Positions 8,735-15,783 of a stretch of DNA of 64,000 nucleotides are shown piece by piece. This DNA comes from Streptomyces albofaciens JCM 4342 (lineage in GTDB: Bacteria > Actinomycetota > Actinomycetes > Streptomycetales > Streptomycetaceae): positions 3,442,501-3,506,500 of the forward strand of contig NZ_PDCM01000001.1 in the NCBI RefSeq assembly GCF_008634025.1, written 5' to 3'. Under the pieces are notes generated by a model, which was given only the letters and a program-made list of their open reading frames with translations, had not been told where the DNA came from and made no database searches. Made by a program: the position numbers and the translations under genes. Each line of letters starts with the position of its first letter. Position 1 is the stretch's first letter.

Positions 8735-9304
8735 TCAGGCGCGGGCGGTGCGCGCCGCGAGGAGGGCGAGCACGCCGTGTACGGCGGTGTCGAAGGGGGC
8801 GGGCGACTCCGCGGCGCGGGCCAGTACGTAACCGCCCTGCACGGTGGCGACCACGGCCGCGGCCGTGCCCTCCGGGTCCAGCTCCGCGTCGAACTCGCCC
8901 CGCTCCAGGCCCTCGCGGAGGATTCCGGCGATCCGGCCGCGCAGCCAGTCCAGCGTCTCGAACACCGGCTGCCGCAGCGCCGGGTCGGCGATGACGTCGG
9001 GGTCCATGGTCAGCCGGCCCACCGGGCAGCCGCGCAGCACGTCCCGTTCGCGCAGCAGGTAGGCGCGCACCCGGTCGTACGCGCCGCCCTCGCCGGACAG
9101 GGCCGTCTCGGCGGTGGCCCGCATGCTCTCGGCGGTCCGGCGGATGGCGGCGAGCGCGAGGTCGGACTTGCCCGCGAAGTGGTGGTACATGCTGCCCTGG
9201 CCGACGCCCGCGCGCTGGAGGATCGCCTTCGGGCTGGTGCCGGTGAAACCGCGCTCCCACAGGAGCTCCCGGGTGCTCTCGATGAGCCGTTCGGAGGTGG
9301 TCAT
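8735..9304 (-). CDS. TetR/AcrR family transcriptional regulator
   Basis: 189 residues. The N-terminal TetR helix-turn-helix runs through LWERGFTGTSPKAILQRAGV and GQGSMYHHFAGKSDLALAAI, followed by a helical ligand-binding domain with RGCPVGRLTMDPDVIADP, a hallmark of the TetR group that usually controls adjacent oxidoreductase genes. It is first in a minus-strand operon with cupin, DUF4865 and phosphotriesterase-like genes and faces the SHOCT-domain gene divergently. An imperfect palindrome lies directly before its start. It is most likely an autoregulated repressor of the following catabolic genes. Confidence 0.9.
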   Translation of the reverse strand: MTTSERLIESTRELLWERGFTGTSPKAILQRAGVGQGSMYHHFAGKSDLALAAIRRTAESMRATAETALSGEGGAYDRVRAYLLRERDVLRGCPVGRLTMDPDVIADPALRQPVFETLDWLRGRIAGILREGLERGEFDAELDPEGTAAAVVATVQGGYVLARAAESPAPFDTAVHGVLALLAARTARA

Positions 9305-9312
9305 GACCGTAC

Positions 9313-9332
9313 TTTACATACTAGTAGTTACA
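9313..9332. promoter_or_regulatory. Likely TetR operator, imperfect palindrome
   Basis: TTTACATACTAGTAGTTACA is a 20-bp imperfect palindrome centred on ACTAGT, with 7 of 10 positions matching between arms. It lies in a locally AT-rich patch 9 bp upstream of the TetR start codon, where an autorepressor would bind. Confidence 0.5.
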
Positions 9333-9502
9333 GAGGTCAACGGGGGCGGCGGGCGTACTTCCCGGGGGGTACGCGCGGTGCCATCGGCCGTACGACGCCC
9401 CGCGGTCCCCGGCGGAGCAGGCTCGACAGGGAGAACCGTGCCGGGGCCCGTGCGCATCACGGGCGCCGGGCCCGCGGCACCCGCCGACAAGGAGCTGACC
9501 TC

Positions 9503-9817
9503 ATGTTCGACCTGGCACACCCGTGGACCGGCGGCCCCGGCCCCTGGTTCCTGTTGTTTCCCCTGTTCTGGGCGGCCGTCGTGTTCGGCGTGCTCACGCT
9601 GCTGCGGCGCACCGTGTGGCGCGGGCGCGCCCCCTGGTGGCGGTTCGGCGGCCCCCGGGGCGCCGCGCCGGGGCCGGCGGGTGGCGCGGACCCCTCGCCG
9701 ATCGGCCTGCTTGCCCGGCGCTTCGCGGCGGGGGAGATCGACGAGGACGAGTACTGGCGCCGGCTGTCCGTCCTGGACGAGCGGTTCGGCGCCGGGAGCA
9801 AGGGTGGCGCGATGTAA
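9503..9817 (+). CDS. Small membrane protein with SHOCT domain
   Basis: 104 residues starting at ATG 9503, with an AAGGAG ribosome site 8 bp upstream. One strong membrane segment (PWFLLFPLFWAAVVFGVLTL, about residues 14-34) is followed by an arginine-rich stretch and a C-terminal SHOCT motif, LLARRFAAGEIDEDEYWRRL. SHOCT domains are short oligomerisation helices found at the ends of many membrane proteins; the function of this stand-alone type is not known. It is transcribed away from the TetR gene and ends before a strong bidirectional hairpin. Confidence 0.8.
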   Translation: MFDLAHPWTGGPGPWFLLFPLFWAAVVFGVLTLLRRTVWRGRAPWWRFGGPRGAAPGPAGGADPSPIGLLARRFAAGEIDEDEYWRRLSVLDERFGAGSKGGAM

Positions 9818-9833
9818 GCGCGGCGCAACGGGT

Positions 9834-9866
9834 GTCGGCCGCGCACCGCACCGGTGCGCGGCCGAC
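9834..9866. terminator. Bidirectional hairpin terminator
   Basis: GTCGGCCGCGCACC (9834-9847) and GGTGCGCGGCCGAC (9853-9866) form a perfect 14-bp stem with a 5-base loop, between the convergent SHOCT and ATPase genes. There is no U tract, as is usual for Streptomyces terminators. Confidence 0.75.
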
Positions 9867-9887
9867 CGGGCCGGTGACCGGACCCCT

Positions 9888-10436
9888 TCAAACGACCCCG
9901 GCGCCCCGTACCCGCGGACGGGTGTCGAGCGGCGTGCGCAGGGGCGGTTCGACGGGAGGGTGCGCCGGTTCGTGGGGCAGCGCGCCGCGGGCGCACGACG
10001 AGCGCCCCGCCGACGTACGGCGTACGGACTCCTCGGGCGCGAGCGTGAGTGCCGGAAGCGTGAACCAGACGACCTTGCCGCCGCCGTCGGGCCGCACCCC
10101 CCAGCTCTCGCTGAGGGCCGCGATCAGGGACAGTCCGCGGCCCTCGGTATCGAGGGCGCCGGTCGCCCGCACCCGGGGCAGGCGCGGGTCCAGGTCACGC
10201 ACCGAGACGGTCAACTGGTCCAGGAGGACGAGCAGTTCGACGGTGCACTGCTTGCTGGGCACGGCGTGCTGGTGCACATTGGCCAGCAGCTCGGTCACCC
10301 CGAGCGCGGCCGGGTCTATCAAGGCGTCGAGACGCCAGTAACGGAGCTGCGCCGATACGATGCGGCGCACCTGGCCGATCCGTGCCGGAAGGGCCTGTAG
10401 CTCCACCGTGCAGTGTCTGCTGGGCTGCCTGATCAC
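9888..10436 (-). CDS. RsbW-like anti-sigma/ATP-binding regulatory protein
   Basis: 182 residues with a single HATPase_c_2 domain. The N box reads VTELLANVHQHA, and the glycine motifs are LDTEGRGLSLIAAL. There is no histidine-phosphotransfer or membrane segment, which fits the cytosolic serine-kinase anti-sigma factors that Streptomyces encodes in dozens. The C-terminal 40 residues are proline/arginine-rich and probably disordered. No sigma factor or anti-anti-sigma gene is adjacent, so its partner is unknown. The gene converges on the SHOCT gene. Confidence 0.82.
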   Translation of the reverse strand: MIRQPSRHCTVELQALPARIGQVRRIVSAQLRYWRLDALIDPAALGVTELLANVHQHAVPSKQCTVELLVLLDQLTVSVRDLDPRLPRVRATGALDTEGRGLSLIAALSESWGVRPDGGGKVVWFTLPALTLAPEESVRRTSAGRSSCARGALPHEPAHPPVEPPLRTPLDTRPRVRGAGVV

Positions 10437-10607
10437 GACCGCGACTCCCTGATGAGGTCGGGCGCCCTCGTACGACGGGGGCGAAGATCGGATCCAGCGA
10501 TGCCGCCATCCACCACAGTGTCACCGCTGGTGAACCCTCAGTGATACGAGTCCAGGGTCGTCCCACCAGTGCGCTCCCGCAACCGCACCGTCCCCCGAAA
10601 GACCCTG

Positions 10608-10898
10608 TCAGGTGCGCGCGGAGCGTGCCGCGCGTACGGCGTCCAGGAAGCGGTCGGGGGTGCCCAGCGTCAGCGAGTAACGGTGCCCGTTCATCGTGGC
10701 CAGCGCCCGGTCGCGGGCCGCGAACAGGGGTTTGTGCGCCTGTACGGCCTGGACCGGCGCGCTGTCTATCTCGGTGCCGTAACTCGTGAGCAGGGCCAGC
10801 CTGCCGTCCTTGATCACTACCTGGCCCGCCCGGGTGAGCGACCGGAGCAGCCCTCTCTCTATGCGCACCCCGGTGGCGTTGAATTCAGGCTCTGCCAT
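10608..10898 (-). CDS. Conserved small hypothetical protein
   Basis: 96 residues from ATG 10898, preceded by an excellent AAGGAGG ribosome site. It has no signal peptide or membrane segment. The sequence alternates short beta-like strands (GQVVIKDGRLALLTSYGTEI) and ends in a basic helix (FLDAVRAARSART), which suggests a small PH-like or DUF1508-like domain; I do not recognise a named family with confidence. It is divergent from the cysteine desulfhydrase gene. Good codon use and the strong ribosome site support a real gene. Confidence 0.7.
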   Translation of the reverse strand: MAEPEFNATGVRIERGLLRSLTRAGQVVIKDGRLALLTSYGTEIDSAPVQAVQAHKPLFAARDRALATMNGHRYSLTLGTPDRFLDAVRAARSART

Positions 10899-11083
10899 GG
10901 CGATCTCCTCCTTGGCACGACGGGCGTGCGGTCCGCACCCGCACCCTCGGTGCGCAGTCTGCCTCCGTCGTGCCCTGGGCACCAGTACCCCTTGGCCAAA
11001 GCTCGCCGCCAGCTTTTCCCCAGGCCCTGCTTGGGGGCGCCCAAAGGGTTGTTTATGCAGGTGAGAAGCGTGTTGCGGGTGGT

Positions 11084-11089
11084 TATAGT
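11084..11089 (+). promoter_or_regulatory. Possible -10 element upstream of the cysteine desulfhydrase gene
   Basis: TATAGT lies in a short AT-rich interval 54 bp before the ATG at 11143. It is a good match to a vegetative -10 hexamer. A clear -35 box at 17 bp is not seen, so the assignment is tentative. Confidence 0.3.
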
Positions 11090-11142
11090 CGGGACAGGCC
11101 CGGCGGTCCGCGCGGGTTCCGTACGACGTCGGGAGCACACCG

Positions 11143-12300
11143 ATGAGCACCGCACAGCCACCAGCCGCCCGCCCGGAGCAGGTGTCCGGGAGCGGCTGCC
11201 CGATGCCGACCATGGACGTCGACCGCAGTGATCCGGACTACCGGTCCTGGCTCAAAGAAGCCGTCCGCAAGGTCCAGGCGGACGCCAACCGGACGGCGGA
11301 CACCCATGTGCTGCGCTTCCCGCTGCCGCAGGAGTGGGGCATCGACCTGTACCTGAAGGACGAGTCGACGCATCCGACCGGCAGTCTCAAGCACCGGCTG
11401 GCCCGCTCGCTGTTCCTCTATGGTCTGTGCAACGGCTGGATCCGGCCCGGCAAGCCCGTCATCGAGGCCTCCAGCGGTTCCACCGCGGTCTCCGAGGCCT
11501 ACTTCGCCAGCCTGATCGGCGTGCCCTTCATCGCGGTGATGCCCGCCACGACCAGCCGTGAGAAGACCCGGCTGATCGAGTTCCACGGCGGCCGCTGCCA
11601 TCTCGTGGACGACCCCCGGACCGTCTACGCGGTCTCCGCCGAACTCGCCGCGGAGTCCGGCGGGCACTACATGGACCAGTTCACCTACGCCGAACGGGCG
11701 ACGGACTGGCGCGGCAACAACAACATCGCCGAGTCGATCTACCAGCAGCTGCGGCTGGAGCGCTACCCGGAGCCCGCCTGGATCGTCGCCACGGCCGGCA
11801 CCGGCGGCACCTCCGCGACCATCGCCCGCTATGTGCACTACATGCAGTACGACACCCGCATCTGCGTACCCGATCCGGAGAACTCCTGCTTCTTCGACGG
11901 CTGGCGCACCGGCGACGCGAAGACGGACTGCGCCACCGCCTCGCGCATCGAGGGCATCGGCCGCCCGCGCATGGAGCCCAGCTTCGTGCCCGGCGCCATC
12001 GACCGGATGATGAAGGTCCCGGACGCGGCGAGCGTGGCGGCCGTACGGGCCCTGGAGCGGGCCATCGGCCGCAAGGCGGGCGGCTCGACGGGCACCGGCC
12101 TGTGGAGCGCGCTGAGGATCGTCGCGGAGATGGTCGCCGAGGGGCGCACCGGCTCGGTCGTCACCCTGCTCTGCGACCCCGGCGACCGCTACCTGGACAA
12201 GTACTACTCGGACAGCTGGCTGGAGGAACAGGGCCTGGACATCGCGCCGTACGCGGCGACGATCGACCGCTTCCTGGAGACCGGGGTGTGGCCCGCCTGA
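11143..12300 (+). CDS. PLP-dependent cysteine synthase-fold enzyme, Cds1-like L-cysteine desulfhydrase
   Basis: 385 residues, fold type II PLP enzyme. The PLP lysine is Lys83 in [14 protein letters not shown]; the substrate loop is [17 protein letters not shown], and [16 protein letters not shown] is the PLP-phosphate loop. It differs from CysK/CysM in having an extra N-terminal segment and inserts such as [15 protein letters not shown], features shared with the actinobacterial Cds1 family, shown in mycobacteria to release H2S from cysteine. The likely role is therefore cysteine breakdown to pyruvate, ammonia and sulfide in the cytosol. Cysteine synthase-like activity cannot be excluded. It converges on a DeoR-type regulator. 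Confidence 0.82.
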   Translation: MSTAQPPAARPEQVSGSGCPMPTMDVDRSDPDYRSWLKEAVRKVQADANRTADTHVLRFPLPQEWGIDLYLKDESTHPTGSLKHRLARSLFLYGLCNGWIRPGKPVIEASSGSTAVSEAYFASLIGVPFIAVMPATTSREKTRLIEFHGGRCHLVDDPRTVYAVSAELAAESGGHYMDQFTYAERATDWRGNNNIAESIYQQLRLERYPEPAWIVATAGTGGTSATIARYVHYMQYDTRICVPDPENSCFFDGWRTGDAKTDCATASRIEGIGRPRMEPSFVPGAIDRMMKVPDAASVAAVRALERAIGRKAGGSTGTGLWSALRIVAEMVAEGRTGSVVTLLCDPGDRYLDKYYSDSWLEEQGLDIAPYAATIDRFLETGVWPA

Positions 12301-12312
12301 GCGTCCGGTCCC

Positions 12313-13155
12313 TCAGAGGTCCATGCCGTCGCCCGGCTCGCCCGCGACCACCAGCTCCGGCGGCAGCTCCGCGATCTCCGCGCGGGCCTCGGCCGGCAGC
12401 CCGCGGTCGGTCACCAGCACGTCCACGTCCTCCAGCGAGGCGAAGGAACTGAGGCCGACGGTGCCCCACTTGGTGTGGTCGGCCACCACCACGACGCGGC
12501 GGGCGGAGCGGACGAAATGGCGGTTGGTCTCCGCCTCGGCGAGGTTGGGCGTGGACAGCCCGGCCTCCACGGATATGCCGTGCACGCCCAGGAACAGCAC
12601 GTCGAAGTGGAGCGAGCGGATCGCGGCGTCCGCGACCGGCCCCACCAGGGTGTCCGAGGGGGTGCGCACGCCGCCGGTCAGCACCACGGTCGCCGCGCCC
12701 GCCCGGGGCGCCGCGCCGCCGGCCGCCGCCCGCTGCGCGTTGTAGAACACATCGGCCACCCGTACCGAGTTGGTGACCACCGTCAGGTCCGGGACCTCCA
12801 GCAGCTGCTGGGCCAGCGCGAACGCGGTGGTGCCGCCCGCCAGGGCGATCGCGCCGCCGGGCGCTGCCATCCGGGCCGCCGCCTTGGCGATGTCCTCCTT
12901 GGCGCTCAGCTCCAGCCCCGACTTGGCCTCGAAGCCCGGCTCGTGGCTGCTCGGCTCGCTGACCGGCACCGCACCGCCGTGCACCTTCTCGACCATGCCC
13001 TGCCGGGCGAGCGCGTCCAGGTCGCGCCGGACCGTCATGTCCGAGACGTTGAGCCTGCGGGTCAGTTCGTTCACGCGGACGCCGCCGCGCCGTCTGACCT
13101 CGTCGAGGATCAGAGCGCGACGCTGCTCCGCGAGGAGGTTCTGGTTGTCGCTCAC
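12313..13155 (-). CDS. DeoR/GlpR family transcriptional regulator
   Basis: 280 residues from GTG 13155. The N-terminal DeoR helix-turn-helix (RRGGVRVNELTRRLNVSDMT, then VRRDLDALARQGMVEKVHGGA) is canonical. The C-terminal DeoRC domain has the ligand-pocket motifs IALAGGTTAFALAQQL, LTVVTNSVRVADV and LFLGVHGISVEAGLSTPN, and ends with VVVVADHTKWGTVG. Such repressors respond to sugar phosphates. No sugar operon is adjacent in the window: the nearest genes are the desulfhydrase (convergent) and a divergent membrane hydrolase. The target is therefore not evident. Confidence 0.9.
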   Translation of the reverse strand: MSDNQNLLAEQRRALILDEVRRRGGVRVNELTRRLNVSDMTVRRDLDALARQGMVEKVHGGAVPVSEPSSHEPGFEAKSGLELSAKEDIAKAAARMAAPGGAIALAGGTTAFALAQQLLEVPDLTVVTNSVRVADVFYNAQRAAAGGAAPRAGAATVVLTGGVRTPSDTLVGPVADAAIRSLHFDVLFLGVHGISVEAGLSTPNLAEAETNRHFVRSARRVVVVADHTKWGTVGLSSFASLEDVDVLVTDRGLPAEARAEIAELPPELVVAGEPGDGMDL

Positions 13156-13394
13156 CCCGGCCTGTCCCTTCCGCCCGGCTGCCGTTTCGCCCACATCCTC
13201 GCACGTGGTCGCGGGGCATCCGCCCCGATGGGGTGGGGTGCGCCGGTGTGGAAGCGGGAAAGAGGCAGGCGCGAGGGACGCCGGGGCCGCGGTGCGGGCC
13301 CGCGCAGCCCCTTGAACATGACATGACAGTCGATCCGCCGCCGGGTAGCGTGCAGGCGCCGGACGGCTCCGTACGGCATCGGGGGAAGGACCAC

Positions 13395-15776
13395 GTGAAC
13401 AGCGGAAGCGATACGGCCACGGCCGGCCCGGGCGGAGCGGACGGGACACCGCCACGGCACCAGCCCGCCCTGGAACTCCTCGTGCACGGCGTGGGCGGCA
13501 CCACGCCCGAGAAGATGCTCGGCGACCCGCGCACCGTGCTGGTCACCGGCGACGACACCGCCGCCGTGTACCGCAGGACCGTCGACGCCGACGCCGAACA
13601 GCGCCCCGACGACTACCGCACCGAACCGGTCCGCGAGGCGTACTGCTGGTGCAACCTCACCTCCGGCAACGGAGCCCGCGCCCTGTGGCTCGTCCTGCTG
13701 CCCTTCATGGTCGCCAACCTCGCCCACTGGATGCGCCCCGCCGCACCGTCCCGGCACAAGGGCCACCATGTGTACGACATCCTCGTCCGCCTCCTCGCCC
13801 TCAGCCTGACCGTGCTGCTCGTCGCCGCCGCCTGCGAAGTGGCACTGGACCTGACGGCCTGGCAGTGCGCGGGCAGCGCCGCCTGCGCGGCGGGCAAGTC
13901 CTGGATGGGCTTCCTCAGCCCCGCACAGGGCGGCGCCTGGAGCGGACCGGGCCGCCGCATCGTGGTCGCCGCCGCCTTCCCGCTGCTGCTCGTCGGCTTC
14001 CTGTGGTGGCTCTGCCGCCGCACGTGGAGCGCGTACGAATCCGCCTCGCCGCCGCCGCGCCGCCCCGGCACCTCCCGCGACGTGCCGCCCGCCCAGCGGC
14101 CCGCGCTGACCCGCCCCGGATTCTGGTACGGCCGCCGCGTGGTGGCCCGGCTGCGCGCCGCGCACACCGCGGCCGGACTGCTGACCATCGCCGCCGCGCT
14201 GCTCACGGCGGCCGTGGACCACGACCGGCGGACGGACACCGGCGGCTTCCTGCCCACCGCCGGGTGGGTGCTGCTCACCCTGGTCCTGCTGCTGTCCGCG
14301 GTGACCGTCGGCATCGTGTGCCGCACCGCCCGCTCCGAGGCCGAGCCCGACGAACACCGCGACCGCTTCCTCGTCCGGGCCCTGCCGTTCGCCGCGCTCG
14401 GCGCGCTCCTGCTGTCCGCCGTCCACACGGCCTGGGCACGGCCCGGCTGGACCAGCGGCGACCGCCTGCCGGGCACCGGCGCCTTCGGCGGCATCGCCGT
14501 CCTCCAAGGACTGCTGGTCCTCGGCCTGCTCGGCACCGCGGCCCTCCTCCAGGCCGCCGCCCGCCGCCACGGACACGGCGACGGCCGCGCGGCGCTCAAG
14601 GGCCTGCACGGCGCGGCCGTCGCCCTGCTGGGGTGCGCGCTGGGCGGCGTGCTCACCGGGGGAGCGGCGCAGCGGCTGGCGGACTGGCTGGCCGACGGCC
14701 CGCCCCCCGGCCGGCCGGGCGCCCCGATCGCGGGCCCGCCCGTCCTGCTGTCCTGGCAGGCGTCGGTGCTCCCGGTGCTCCTGGTGGTCGTCGTGGCCTT
14801 CGCGCTGCTGGCCGGGGTGCAGATCTTCCTCGTACGCCGCAAGGTCGAGCCGGACATCCCCGGGCTGTACGACAAGCAGGAGCGGCCGGACGAGGAGCGG
14901 GTGCGCCGTATCGCGGGCACCATCGCGCGGGCCGGTCTCACGGACTCCGCGCCCGTCCTGATCGGCGCCGTCTGCGTGGTGACCCTGGTGCTGGGCGCCG
15001 GGGCGGTGGCCGGCGCCTGGCTCACCGACCGGGCGCCCGGCCGGGCCACCGAAGGCGCCCCGGTGCTGGTCCACACGGCCGCCGCGACGGCCGAATCGCT
15101 CGGCTCCTGGCTGATGGGCGCCGGGGTGCTGCTGCTCGCCGTCATGGGCTGGCGCGCCTACCGCGACCGCTCCACCCGCCGCACCATCGGCATCCTGTGG
15201 GACGTCGGCACGTTCTGGCCGCGCGCCGCGCACCCTTTCGCCCCGCCCTGCTACGCGGAGCGCGCCGTCCCCGACCTGACGTGGCGGATGGCCACCTGGA
15301 CCGAGAACAACGACGGCCGCCTGGTCATCTCCGGCCACTCCCAGGGCAGCGTGCTGGCCGCGGCGGCCGTCTGGCAGCTCGACCTGGTCACCCGCAGCCG
15401 GGTCGCGCTGCTCACCTACGGATCACCGCTGGAGCGCCTGTACGGACGGTGGTTCCCGGCCTGCTTCGGCCCCGAGGCGCTCACCGGGCTGCACCGGGAG
15501 ATGGACGACTGGCGCAACCTGTGGCGGCTGACCGACCCCATCGGCGGGCCCATCCGGCTCACCTGCGACGGCGGCCCCGACATCGACCTCGGCCCGATGC
15601 GCGACCCGCTCGCCTTCGGGCGGACCCTGCAACACCCGCTGCCCGCCCAGATCCTGGGCCACGGCGACTACCAGTCCGACCCGGTCTTCGAGCAGACCCG
15701 CGCCGAACTGATCGCCCGGCTCGGCTCCGGACTGCCGCGCCAGCGCGGCGAACCGGGGACCACCGCGCTGTGCTGA
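13395..15776 (+). CDS. Large polytopic membrane protein with C-terminal alpha/beta-hydrolase-like domain
   Basis: About 793 residues from GTG 13395, chosen for the GGGGGAAGGA ribosome site just upstream; the frame is open further 5'. The N-terminus starts LELLVHGVGGTTPEKMLG, the first strand of a lipase-like fold with its HG oxyanion motif. About eight membrane segments follow between residues 100 and 620. After residue 660 the nucleophile elbow VISGHSQGSVLAAAAVWQL appears, then LLTYGSPLERLYGRWFP. The hydrolase core thus seems to be interrupted by the membrane region. I do not recognise a characterised homologue; a membrane-anchored lipase or esterase is likely. It converges on the beta-helix/AAA gene, with 7 bp between. 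Confidence 0.78.
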   Translation: MNSGSDTATAGPGGADGTPPRHQPALELLVHGVGGTTPEKMLGDPRTVLVTGDDTAAVYRRTVDADAEQRPDDYRTEPVREAYCWCNLTSGNGARALWLVLLPFMVANLAHWMRPAAPSRHKGHHVYDILVRLLALSLTVLLVAAACEVALDLTAWQCAGSAACAAGKSWMGFLSPAQGGAWSGPGRRIVVAAAFPLLLVGFLWWLCRRTWSAYESASPPPRRPGTSRDVPPAQRPALTRPGFWYGRRVVARLRAAHTAAGLLTIAAALLTAAVDHDRRTDTGGFLPTAGWVLLTLVLLLSAVTVGIVCRTARSEAEPDEHRDRFLVRALPFAALGALLLSAVHTAWARPGWTSGDRLPGTGAFGGIAVLQGLLVLGLLGTAALLQAAARRHGHGDGRAALKGLHGAAVALLGCALGGVLTGGAAQRLADWLADGPPPGRPGAPIAGPPVLLSWQASVLPVLLVVVVAFALLAGVQIFLVRRKVEPDIPGLYDKQERPDEERVRRIAGTIARAGLTDSAPVLIGAVCVVTLVLGAGAVAGAWLTDRAPGRATEGAPVLVHTAAATAESLGSWLMGAGVLLLAVMGWRAYRDRSTRRTIGILWDVGTFWPRAAHPFAPPCYAERAVPDLTWRMATWTENNDGRLVISGHSQGSVLAAAAVWQLDLVTRSRVALLTYGSPLERLYGRWFPACFGPEALTGLHREMDDWRNLWRLTDPIGGPIRLTCDGGPDIDLGPMRDPLAFGRTLQHPLPAQILGHGDYQSDPVFEQTRAELIARLGSGLPRQRGEPGTTALC

Positions 15777-15783
15777 CGTGCCG

